From Deltaproteobacteria bacterium (lineage in GTDB: Bacteria > Desulfobacterota > Syntrophobacteria > BM002), in assembly GCA_020350905.1 (NCBI GenBank), contig CP070843.1:2650722-2672883 (forward strand): 22,162 nt of DNA, read 5' to 3'. Both the position numbers and the translations under genes were made by a program. A model generated the notes under the pieces. The model ran no database searches. It saw nothing but the letters and a program-made list of their open reading frames with translations, and was not told the origin of the DNA. Positions 7,681 to 13,602 of the stretch are shown here, piece after piece (the first letter of the stretch is position 1; each line of letters starts with the position of its first letter).

Positions 7681-7706
7681 CAATCCCCAGAAGGTTCTGG
7701 GAATTG
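7681..7706 (-). terminator. Strong hairpin downstream of the PiT gene
   Basis: CAATCCCCAGAA (7681-7692) and TTCTGGGAATTG (7695-7706) pair over twelve positions with one G-T pair, around 30 bases beyond the stop of the leftward phosphate transporter gene. No T-run follows on the minus strand, so it may stabilise the mRNA end instead of terminating transcription. Two TGAATCC-like heptads (7709-7724) lie between it and the stop codon. Confidence 0.4.
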
Positions 7707-7734
7707 TGAATCCTTGAATCCCCAAATTCGTCAA

Positions 7735-8676
7735 TTAGCCGGGAATGTAGCGCAAATGTCTGGCAAAGTCGAGGCTGAGAGCACAGACAGAAGCCACGAA
7801 AGGAGTGAGAAACCAGGCAAGAAAAATATGAATAAGGGTCCGTCGCTGTATGGTATTGACGCCTTTAATGATTCCCACTCCCAATACAGCTCCAATCACC
7901 GCCTGCGAAGTTGAGACCGGGACCCCCACCAGAGCATAGATATGAACGGTTATAGCCTGGGCCAGCACCACCGCCAGGGCAGAGAAGGGGTCCAGTCTCA
8001 CCAGTTTCTGCCCAATTGTCTCCATTACCTTTCTGCTGAAGGTGAGAATACCCAATCCAATACTCAATCCCCCAATCAGGGCAGCGGCTGAAGCACTCAA
8101 CATCCCAGCACCCACGAAAACCGCAGTCACATTGGCTACGTTGTTTGCACCAAGGGCATAGGCACCATAGGAACCAGCAATAATGAGACACAGCCGCAGT
8201 AGAATGTCAGACTGAAAGATATTCAGATTCATGCTGTTGGCTACTGCAGCCAGCAGTTTGTAGACAATAATGGCCAGAACCATGCCTCCCACAGGGGTTC
8301 CGACCCAGCAAACCACCACCTTGCCGAGGCCCGCGAAATTGAGCTGGCGGTTGAGAATTCCAACTCCCAGAATGGCTCCCACTACTGCCTGGGAGGTTGA
8401 GACAGGCAGTCCAAACAGCGTCATAATTGTTACCGTACATGCTGCCGCTATGGATGCTATTATTGCCTGATTATAGGTGAAGCGGGTAAGGCCTTTTAGG
8501 GTCTCTATCCCTGACTGCCCCCCCAAAAGGGCACCAGCGAGGACAAAGGAAGCGGCTAAGATTGCAGCCGTCCAGAATCTGATCATGCGGGAAGATACAG
8601 CCGTACCAAAAACATTGGCTGCATCATTGGCTCCCAGAGACCAGCCCAAAAATATTCCACCAAGAAGAGAAGTCAT
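7735..8676 (-). CDS. PiT-family inorganic phosphate transporter
   Basis: A 313-residue transporter of the PiT family (phosphate symport driven by H+ or Na+). Both halves of the internal duplication carry the signature: GANDAANVFGTAVSS near residue 16 and GANNVANVTAVFVG near residue 180, plus the paired GLPVSTSQAVVGAILGVG and GVPVSTSQAVIGAVLGVG motifs. There are about ten hydrophobic segments. At 313 residues it is of the short, compact type rather than the ~500-residue E. coli PitA type. Its ATG overlaps the stop codon of the upstream DUF47 gene by one base (TAATG), which suggests translational coupling. It probably takes up phosphate when it is plentiful, under control of its partner. Confidence 0.92.
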   Translation of the reverse strand: MTSLLGGIFLGWSLGANDAANVFGTAVSSRMIRFWTAAILAASFVLAGALLGGQSGIETLKGLTRFTYNQAIIASIAAACTVTIMTLFGLPVSTSQAVVGAILGVGILNRQLNFAGLGKVVVCWVGTPVGGMVLAIIVYKLLAAVANSMNLNIFQSDILLRLCLIIAGSYGAYALGANNVANVTAVFVGAGMLSASAAALIGGLSIGLGILTFSRKVMETIGQKLVRLDPFSALAVVLAQAITVHIYALVGVPVSTSQAVIGAVLGVGIIKGVNTIQRRTLIHIFLAWFLTPFVASVCALSLDFARHLRYIPG

Positions 8677-9326
8677 TACACCCGACGCTTAATGTTGATT
8701 ATATAGACACTTCTGGATACACGATCAGCCTGATCCGCAATCTCGCCCATCTGGACCACAAGTTCCTTGAGCTGCATCTTTTCAAAAGGGTCCATATCGG
8801 CGTCAAAAATTTTGCTGACTATTTTTCGCTCCATGTGGTCACACCTACTCTCGTGGCTGTCAATAGTAGATACCAGAGCTTTGATATCCTCAGTCTTTTT
8901 AAAGTAAGCTTCAACCTGCCTGATTACGAGATCACAGCATTCCAGCGAAACCCGCATGAATTCTTTCAGGTCCGGCACTATGAAATCTGGAATCTTTATC
9001 TTCTGACTTTGGATCATGAAGAGAACCGCTTCAAAATGATTCGGAATAAGGTCGATTGACTCGAGAAGTCTGAATATGTCACCACGAGACTCGGGAATCA
9101 GAACTTTGGAATACATCATCTCTATGATGTCGTTGCGGATGTCATCAGCCCTGGATTCGAACTTGTGAGTTTGGGCAATGAGAAAATCGCAGTTTTCTCC
9201 GAGGCCGAAGTCAAAATAGCAACCCATGGCTTGCTCAAAGTGTTCCTGAGTCTTTTTGAGATTATCAAGATACTTGAAAATCAACTCCTGAACTTGCCGC
9301 TCTTTTTTGAAAAGAAATTTAAACAT
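8676..9326 (-). CDS. DUF47/PhoU-like PiT accessory protein (TIGR00153 type)
   Basis: A 216-residue, almost wholly helical PhoU-like protein of the DUF47 family, which is typically encoded beside pit genes. The pattern seen is of helix bundles with acidic metal-binding positions such as HKFESRADDIRNDI, ESIDLIPNHFE and IDSHESRCDHMER; the repeated E(S)xxD pattern is the PhoU metal motif. The protein presumably binds the cytoplasmic face of the transporter and tunes phosphate uptake. The open frame extends 12 codons further upstream, but MFKFLFKK at 9326 is the family's standard start and has AGGG about eight bases before it. The gene overlaps the pit start by one base. Confidence 0.9.
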   Translation of the reverse strand: MFKFLFKKERQVQELIFKYLDNLKKTQEHFEQAMGCYFDFGLGENCDFLIAQTHKFESRADDIRNDIIEMMYSKVLIPESRGDIFRLLESIDLIPNHFEAVLFMIQSQKIKIPDFIVPDLKEFMRVSLECCDLVIRQVEAYFKKTEDIKALVSTIDSHESRCDHMERKIVSKIFDADMDPFEKMQLKELVVQMGEIADQADRVSRSVYIINIKRRV

Positions 9327-9388
9327 ATAGAACCCTGGAAGAGGGTAAAGTGGTCTGCCCACCTCACCATAGTGCCAACTTCGCCAAA

Positions 9389-9435
9389 GTAGCTTTAGCT
9401 ACGTCGGCTGAAAGCCTGGGCTACGACGGCTGAAA
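9389..9435. repeat. Short palindrome and 22-bp-spaced direct repeat
   Basis: GTAGCT, TT, AGCTAC (9389-9402) is a perfect palindrome. GCTACGTCGGCTGAAA (9398-9413) recurs 22 bases later with one change (9420-9435). It lies upstream of the DUF47-pit unit and could be a repeat-family remnant or an operator. Confidence 0.4.
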
Positions 9436-9555
9436 AATTGATCCACAGTTCTCAAGTAAATAGGAGTATTGCCACCCTTGGAAATCAGCAAGCTTTGTGC
9501 CATTCTAATAGATATCCTGAAATTATAGGTTAAAGTGGTTGCTTCCGTGCTGTCA

Positions 9556-9759
9556 ATGGACCAACTATACAACCTCCTGGGTTGAGAGGAACTGCTGGGA
9601 ACTCGCAATGAACTCGAGGTCCTCCGAATCTGGATTGATGAGTTAGCCCAAAATAAGGGGGAAGAGTGGGTGCGGCGACATAGGGTCATGCTCAGGGACC
9701 AGTGGCGGTATTTTGTAAAGCACGGGATCGATAAGTTGGGCAAGCCCCCTATTGAGTAA
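9556..9759 (+). pseudogene. Decayed small ORF with an internal TGA
   Basis: The frame from the ATG at 9556 reads like a real small charged helical protein of 67 codons (MDQLYNLLG, stop, EELLGTRNELEVLRIW, IDELAQNKGEEWVRRHR, then a basic end PPIE) but is broken by TGA at 9583-9585. After the stop there is no ATG, GTG or TTG for about 35 codons, so a shorter version would lose most of the helix. I see no good ribosome binding site. The most likely reading is a pseudogene of a small hypothetical protein. The family is not recognised. Confidence 0.4.
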
Positions 9760-9925
9760 AGAATCCGGGCCCTGAGGACCCGCCTCCGCCCAGGCTACGG
9801 CGCGGCAGGTCCCGGCTTTGAGCCACCTCCAACCGCCGTCGTCACGCCAGGGCGTGACTATGGCGTGTCAAGGAGGGGGTTTGAACGCTCCTGCCCCTCT
9901 TGCGACAGTGTGCTGGAGTCACTCA
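9760..9925. other. Gene-free stretch with two hairpins
   Basis: GGACC (9776-9780) pairs with GGTCC (9808-9812) around a GC-rich loop. GTCACGCC, AG, GGCGTGAC (9841-9858) is a perfect 8-bp inverted repeat. Neither is followed by a T-run. No gene is seen; this looks like more intergenic repeat material. Confidence 0.4.
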
Positions 9926-9928
9926 ATT

Positions 9929-10030
9929 GCGGATTTGTGAAGGCGGAATGCGGATTGTAGTATTCAAATTGGGTTTTTGATTTGTATTTTTTTATTTTCA
10001 ATCCGAAATCCGAAATCCAAAATCCGAAAT
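9929..10030. repeat. Heptad repeat element with inverted arms
   Basis: The left arm runs in units of seven (GCGGATT, TGTGAAG, GCGGAAT, GCGGATT; 9929-9956). The right arm (9999-10030) carries the opposite orientation (AATCCGA, AATCCGA, AATCCAA, AATCCGA). About 42 AT-rich bases separate them. The layout is the same as in the element at 11103-11258. Confidence 0.65.
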
Positions 10031-10183
10031 AATCTTTGCTCCAGTACTCCAAAACAGCTCGCTTTCTTTACCGACAAAGCCATTCAACTCGTTGCATTCA
10101 GCCAACACATGTGTAGATTACCCTACAGCCCTTTCAGCTAATCCCCAGACAGAATCCCTGCTAACTGCAAAGAATAGTTGTTT

Positions 10184-10316
10184 TTTACAAAAATGTCCTA
10201 ATTGGTATGTTTCTTGTTTAATAATTTGCTTTAGTAGCTGTGTGGACAGGACATCCTAGGCCTCCTGTGCACTCCCCCAGCGGCATCCAAAGCGAGTCGC
10301 TGGGGGTTTTCTTTTT
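10184..10316 (+). ncRNA. Candidate small RNA with its own terminator
   Basis: No coding frame leads into the strong terminator at 10274-10316, so the transcript that ends there is probably non-coding. A promoter-like pair TTTACA (10184-10189) and TATGTT (10206-10211), 16 bases apart, would start it near 10218 and give an RNA of about 100 bases. A first hairpin (ACAGGA at 10246-10251, TCCTGT at 10263-10268) precedes the terminator hairpin. I do not recognise a known RNA family. The promoter is weak evidence; the terminator is strong. Confidence 0.45.
10274..10316 (+). terminator. Strong intrinsic terminator
   Basis: CCCCCAGCG (10274-10282) and CGCTGGGGG (10298-10306) form a perfect 9-bp GC-rich stem, directly followed by TTTTCTTTTT. 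This is a textbook Rho-independent terminator for rightward transcription. Confidence 0.85.
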
Positions 10317-10368
10317 CTTATCCCCATTGTTTGTTGGCCACCTGTGAGAAAAATTAGTATTTATTCTC

Positions 10369-10399
10369 TTGACAAATACGTTTTCGTTTATGGTAAAGT
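10369..10399 (+). promoter_or_regulatory. Promoter for the 10771 gene cluster
   Basis: A perfect TTGACA (10369-10374) is followed by an extended -10 (TG, one base, TAAAGT ending at 10399) with a long 19-base spacer. It lies just after the terminator at 10274-10316 and is the only clear promoter before the gene at 10771. The leader would be about 365 bases and would contain a whole copy of the palindromic element. Confidence 0.45.
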
Positions 10400-10577
10400 T
10401 GAGATGCTGCGCAGTTTGAGTTTTACACCCTGGATCCAATTGCATGGTCCTGCATTGCTCCTCTTTTGTCTTGCCCATCTGGGAGTTAGAAACCTTCTAT
10501 CTCATCATCTATTGGCAGAGATGTTCGTTCCTGACCGAAGCATCAAACGAATCATTCTGCCTCAATCTTTGCTGAGA
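10400..10577 (+). other. Probable untranslated leader, no gene seen
   Basis: A frame is open through this stretch but runs straight on into the palindromic repeat, has no ribosome binding site and shows no recognisable motif, so I do not call a gene. It is most likely the leader of the gene at 10771. Confidence 0.4.
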
Positions 10578-10759
10578 CTAGCCCGGATATTCATGAATCT
10601 GTGTCGTGAGACCGTGAAGATGGCCGTTCCACCTGGCAACCGCAGGGACTTGTATCCGAGGCGTACTATAACAGTACGTCGCAGGGTTCAAGGGCCGAGG
10701 ACGTCAGGAAGGACGGTCGTATCCACGGTCGGAGCAGCCGATTCATGAATAATCCGGGC
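10578..10759. repeat. Full copy of the palindromic structured element
   Basis: The ends are inverted: CTAGCCCGGATATTCATGAA on the left, TTCATGAATAATCCGGGC on the right. Inside are conserved blocks shared with 21961-22146: GAGACCGTG, GGCAACCGCAGG, a central hairpin CGTACT/AGTACG (10662-10667 and 10673-10678), and GGACGGTC. The whole length can fold into one long imperfect hairpin. Its right end lies 11 bases before the ATG at 10771, so the ribosome binding site AAGGGGGAG starts right at the element's edge. No transposase is encoded. Confidence 0.8.
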
Positions 10760-10770
10760 AAGGGGGAGTC

Positions 10771-11058
10771 ATGGCGTCGACAATGGAAATGCGCAGCACC
10801 AAAATACTGATGGAGTTGGAGGCCCTGGCAGAAAAGCTCGGTATTCAAGTCGTTTACGAGAGGATGCCTCGAAGCCGTAGTGGCCTGTGTCGTTTATATG
10901 ACAAGTACATGCTCTTTGTTGAGAGGAATCTTGATGAGGATGAGCAGGTTAGGATTTTTGTTGAAGCTCTCTCTCGTTTTCATATTGATAACATCCAGAT
11001 GTTGCCAAGGATTAGACACATTCTCCAGGAGTATAATTCGGCCATTCAGCCTCAATAG
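10771..11058 (+). CDS. Small conserved-looking hypothetical protein (95 aa)
   Basis: A 95-residue soluble protein with no signal peptide or membrane segment. It has a helical start (TKILMELEALAEKLGIQVVYE), a short strand pair around GLCRLYDKYMLFVERNLDEDEQVR, and a C-terminal helix with LSRFHIDNIQMLPRIRHIL. This pattern resembles small uncharacterised deltaproteobacterial proteins I have seen without a function. The ATG at 10771 is preferred over the in-frame ATGs at 10783 and 10786 because AAGGGGGAG precedes it at ideal spacing. It is the first gene after the promoter at 10369. The stop codon is followed within three bases by repeat sequence. Confidence 0.75.
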   Translation: MASTMEMRSTKILMELEALAEKLGIQVVYERMPRSRSGLCRLYDKYMLFVERNLDEDEQVRIFVEALSRFHIDNIQMLPRIRHILQEYNSAIQPQ

Positions 11059-11060
11059 CT

Positions 11061-11102
11061 CGAAAGGGTCCGACACCTGATGACGCCCGGAGGGACGGTT
11101 AT
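11061..11102. repeat. Fragment of the palindromic element, left of an insertion
   Basis: CGAAAGGGTCCGACAC ... GACGCCCGGAGGGACGGTTAT aligns with 22064-22103 in the full copy. The part of the element left of its centre is absent; the stop codon of the upstream gene stands there instead. The match breaks off at 11102 where the heptad element begins. Confidence 0.7.
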
Positions 11103-11258
11103 GGATTGTAGATTGCGGATTGCGGATTTGAGATTGCACAAGACCGAGTAAGACAAAGCAGACGGTGGAAGTTAACGTTGCATTCTTGGTTTGCTCAAAT
11201 AACCGGATTGGATCAGACACCGCGCAATCTGAAATCTAAAATCTGAAATCTGAAATCC
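11103..11258. repeat. Heptad-armed element inserted in a palindromic element
   Basis: The left arm (11103-11139) starts GGATTGTAGATTG and repeats GATT every seven bases. The right arm (11224-11258) ends AATCC, and its reverse complement aligns with the left arm in the same 7-base register. About 85 bases of unique sequence lie between. The flanks on both sides match consecutive parts of the palindromic element, so this segment interrupts it. Confidence 0.7.
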
Positions 11259-11262
11259 TGAA

Positions 11263-11297
11263 GCGGTCGTAGCAGCCAATTCGTGAAATATCCGGGC
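11263..11297. repeat. Fragment of the palindromic element, right of an insertion
   Basis: GCGGTCGTAGCAG, then ATTCGTGAAATATCCGGGC, matches the right end of the full copies. It ends four bases before the AAGGAGG ribosome binding site of the gene at 11314. Confidence 0.75.
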
Positions 11298-11313
11298 TTG
11301 AAGGAGGGAAGAG

Positions 11314-11838
11314 GTGAACGGCAAGCGCTGTGTGTTCATCCTCATGGCTGCCTTAATAGCGCTTTCCTATGTCATATTGTTTAGCGTGGAGGCTAAAGCA
11401 GATGGCTTTACTAGGAGGTTAGTAAGATTTGATGGCAAGGTCGCCAAGGGCAAGCTGGACAGCAGCGGCAATCTGATCTTCATTGGGCGAGGAACATGGA
11501 ACGCACCGCTTAAGATTAAATTCAGTCCATTCGTTAGAGTGTACTTCGAGTTGGTGCCATTCATTGAAACTGAATCTCATGGCATATTGGGTGAATTTAC
11601 TATTACCTTTACCTTTGTCTCAAAGGCCCGTGGCGCTTCTCATCAGAACCTAAGGTTTAGAATAACGAGCCGCGACGGTGATGAAATAACGAGCAATGGT
11701 GTGGCCGCCCCAAACGGTTCAGGATGGGCGATTGGTCTGGCCACTGAACGAGAACCTTTCGAGATACAGGTCTCCTACTCGTCAGAAAAAAGCAAAGGCC
11801 TAACTCCGGTAGACTCTGAGCAAAGTAATCCTTCATAG
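11314..11838 (+). CDS. Exported hypothetical protein (174 aa)
   Basis: A 174-residue protein with a signal peptide: NGKR, a hydrophobic core of about 18 residues, then cleavage probably near VEAKA-DG. The mature part is rich in beta strands (LIFIGRGTWNAPLKIKF, VRVYFELVPF, GEFTITFTFVSK) and looks like a small periplasmic or surface beta-sandwich. I do not recognise the family. The GTG at 11314 is a confident start because AAGGAGGG lies five bases upstream. It is followed 14 bases later by another exported protein gene, so the two are probably co-transcribed. Confidence 0.72.
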   Translation: MNGKRCVFILMAALIALSYVILFSVEAKADGFTRRLVRFDGKVAKGKLDSSGNLIFIGRGTWNAPLKIKFSPFVRVYFELVPFIETESHGILGEFTITFTFVSKARGASHQNLRFRITSRDGDEITSNGVAAPNGSGWAIGLATEREPFEIQVSYSSEKSKGLTPVDSEQSNPS

Positions 11839-11852
11839 CAGGAGAAAAATAG

Positions 11853-12149
11853 ATGGTGAAGAAACGTTACGGATTGGTATTTGCTTTGACCGTAGCATTC
11901 CTGTTGACGACGGTGGTGTCCACTGTGGCTGTGGAGTCCGGCCGTTACCAAGCTATGCAAATAAGCGTCGGGAAAAAGAGCGAATACAACATTTTTATCC
12001 TTGATACCAAAGAGGGACACATGTGGCTATTGGAAACCAGAGAAAGCAGAATCGACGGCAAGCTTTTCGGCGGTCTGAAGTATCAAGGAAAGCTGCGTCC
12101 CGGAAAGAAAGCTGGAGATACAATCTTCCAATTTGGAAAGACAGATTGA
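11853..12149 (+). CDS. Small exported hypothetical protein (98 aa)
   Basis: A 98-residue protein with a clear signal peptide (MVKKRYG, a hydrophobic core, then likely cleavage near STVAVES). The mature part is about 70 residues: GRYQAMQISVG, then FILDTKEGHMWLLE, then a basic stretch. The 'RYQ...ILDTKxGxMW' pattern occurs in many small secreted bacterial proteins of unknown function. The ATG at 11853 follows AGGAG with eight bases between. It sits 14 bases after the previous gene. Confidence 0.7.
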   Translation: MVKKRYGLVFALTVAFLLTTVVSTVAVESGRYQAMQISVGKKSEYNIFILDTKEGHMWLLETRESRIDGKLFGGLKYQGKLRPGKKAGDTIFQFGKTD

Positions 12150-12283
12150 ACCCTACCACTCCCCCCTCTTCTCTGGTTTCTTTGCCGTGGTGTATTATCG
12201 CTGGAGCAAGTTTTCGGCGCTCGAGGTCGAAATTTGCTCGTCCGCATCTTTGGGGGACTTCCACTAGAGGATTATAATAGATT
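12150..12283 (+). promoter_or_regulatory. Gap with a possible -10 box close to the next start
   Basis: A perfect TATAAT (12273-12278) lies only five bases before the GTG at 12284, with TTGGGG (12250-12255) 17 bases upstream of it. If used, the transcript would be nearly leaderless. AGAGGA (12266-12271) may instead serve as a distant ribosome binding site on a read-through transcript. No gene is seen in the gap. Confidence 0.3.
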
Positions 12284-13204
12284 GTGAATTACTGGTGGGA
12301 CGGCTTCTTGAAGACCACATTTAAAAAATTCTGTCTTCTGATTTTGGCCGGGCTAGGGATGGGCACATTACTACTGGGTCTTAAGCCTTGGCTTTTCTCC
12401 GCTAGTGAACCGGTTGTCGAGATCCCGATAGCGGTAACGGATATTCAGCAGGCAAAAAACGGGTTATGGTTAATTCCCAGAGAAGGACTGGTAGAAACAT
12501 CTGACCAGCCCGAGTCTTTTGTGTTCCGCCTAAAGCATCTCCGCACAGAGCGGTTGCCTGTAGAGATAAACGGCTATACCGATGATAGCATCCTGGTTCG
12601 AAGTGATGATCTCAGGGCGGAAGACTTGCTGGTAATTGAACCTGGACTGATCCAAGCAGGACAAGCAGTAGCCCCCACAGCAGGGGTAGACGCTGAGAGG
12701 CTGGTCCACTTGACCTTGTTGGCGGGAATCGAAGCTGCAATGGCAGAGGATTTGGACGAGAGTGTTCGCTTTATCTCGCCCAGCTATCACGATGATGTGG
12801 GCTTCAATTTCATCCTTATGAGAAAGTTCCTGGAGCGAGCGTACGAGGAGTTTGACCAACCACAGATCGAGCTTGCTGAGCCCCCAGTTATCCAGATCAA
12901 AGGCAGCAAGGCTGTGGCTCTGGCACAGGTCAGGTTGACCGCCATCCACCAGGGCCGCCGCAATTATCTGCTTGGTGACCAGGACAACTCCAACACTATC
13001 TTCATAATGCTGGACGGATCCCCGGGTTCCTGGAAGGTTTCTCAGATTGAAGGGCTGCGCCCCCTGGGCTTTGAGGGGGGGCTTTTAAAACACTTGGGTG
13101 CCGACCTTGGTCTACCTCTTACTCCTGCCGAACGCGAACATAAAAACAGTTTCTGCATGCCTTGTCGCCAAAGGATGAAGGAGCGCTTCGGCACCGGATC
13201 CTGA
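12284..13204 (+). CDS. Membrane-anchored protein: adaptor-like N-domain, NTF2-like domain, CxxC tail
   Basis: A 306-residue protein with a start-proximal membrane anchor (about residues 17-38, FCLLILAGLGMGTLLLGL). Residues about 60-125 resemble the last beta domain of HlyD/RND-type membrane-fusion proteins (GLWLIPREGLVET ... FVFRLKHLRTERLPVEI ... DDLLVIEPGLIQAGQAV-like). Residues about 130-270 resemble an NTF2/SnoaL-like fold (AGIEAAMAEDLDESVRFISPSYHDDVG to SWKVSQIEGLRP). The C-terminus carries FCMPCRQRMKERFG, a CxxC pair that could bind a metal or be redox active. I know no named family with this order, and the domain calls are by eye. The GTG at 12284 is the only start before the anchor, because a TAG stands in frame two codons upstream. 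Confidence 0.7.
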   Translation: MNYWWDGFLKTTFKKFCLLILAGLGMGTLLLGLKPWLFSASEPVVEIPIAVTDIQQAKNGLWLIPREGLVETSDQPESFVFRLKHLRTERLPVEINGYTDDSILVRSDDLRAEDLLVIEPGLIQAGQAVAPTAGVDAERLVHLTLLAGIEAAMAEDLDESVRFISPSYHDDVGFNFILMRKFLERAYEEFDQPQIELAEPPVIQIKGSKAVALAQVRLTAIHQGRRNYLLGDQDNSNTIFIMLDGSPGSWKVSQIEGLRPLGFEGGLLKHLGADLGLPLTPAEREHKNSFCMPCRQRMKERFGTGS

Positions 13205-13210
13205 ACCGCG

Positions 13211-13227
13211 GGGTCACACCTTGACCC
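13211..13227 (+). other. Short hairpin after the 12284 gene
   Basis: GGGTCA, five bases, TGACCC forms a perfect 6-bp stem six bases beyond the stop codon. There is no T-run, so it is at best a weak terminator. Confidence 0.3.
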
Positions 13228-13293
13228 TTAACTGTCCCCACCGCAACCGAAATTCTCATCATTCACTATTGAAGTTTGACACCTGTCGTATTT

Positions 13294-13331
13294 CAAAAAA
13301 AGAAGGGGTTGACAATCCCTGTCGACCCCTT
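13294..13331 (-). terminator. Intrinsic terminator of the tRNA-Val gene
   Basis: On the minus strand AAGGGGT (from 13331) pairs with ACCCCTT (to 13303), extended inside by GACA/TGTC, and is followed by a run of Ts (13294-13300). It lies ten bases past the tRNA's CCA end. Confidence 0.75.
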
Positions 13332-13340
13332 TGTTTATCA

Positions 13341-13416
13341 TGGTGGGCGGGGAGAGATTCGAACTCTCGACTTCCGCCGTGTGAGGACGGCACTCTCACC
13401 ACTGAGTTACCCGCCC
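13341..13416 (-). tRNA. tRNA-Val (anticodon CAC)
   Basis: On the minus strand a complete 76-base cloverleaf can be drawn: acceptor GGGCGGG with CCCGCCC; D arm ACTC with GAGT; anticodon stem CCGTC with GGCGG (one T-G pair) around the loop CTCACAC, giving anticodon CAC; T arm GAGAG, TTCGAAT, CTCTC; discriminator A; and an encoded CCA. It reads GUG valine codons. It has its own promoter and terminator, so it is a single-tRNA transcript. Confidence 0.96.
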
Positions 13417-13441
13417 AACAACAGTCCGGGTAAGTGGGAAA

Positions 13442-13470
13442 TCTATACATCAACCAATCAAAACGCGCAA
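13442..13470 (-). promoter_or_regulatory. Promoter of the tRNA-Val gene
   Basis: On the minus strand TTGCGC (13465-13470) and TATAGA (13442-13447) are 17 bases apart. Transcription would begin about 20 bases before the tRNA. Both boxes are imperfect, so this is moderate evidence. Confidence 0.45.
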
Positions 13471-13514
13471 GTCAAATCTCCGAACCAATGCCTAACGTGA
13501 ACAAGGTGCCTAAA

Positions 13515-13598
13515 ATGTGAGATGTGGGATGTGAGGTCTCAAAGCCACAACCCCTTAACCCGTGAAATCTGCAATCTGAAATCTAAAATCCGAAATCC
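13515..13598. repeat. Two heptad arrays downstream of the TPR gene
   Basis: ATGTGAG, ATGTGGG, ATGTGAG stand in tandem at 13515-13535. A second array at 13564-13598 has five units (GAAATCT, GCAATCT, GAAATCT, AAAATCC, GAAATCC). The second ends four bases before the stop codon of the leftward TPR gene, so reading along that gene the array starts right after the stop as GGATTTC units. Confidence 0.75.
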
Positions 13599-13602
13599 TT
13601 TT

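Noticed and set aside
9583..9585. Selenocysteine at the TGA of the broken ORF
   Set aside because: No Cys-x-x-TGA or other redox motif surrounds it, and no hairpin with a GGTC-type loop lies at the usual distance downstream.
9858..10052. A 64-codon frame on the minus strand
   Set aside because: It is a by-product of the heptad arms (repeating aromatic residues) with no gene-like features.
10344..10748. A 134-codon frame before the gene at 10771
   Set aside because: Its second half is the palindromic repeat, it spans the promoter, and nothing in its sequence resembles a family.
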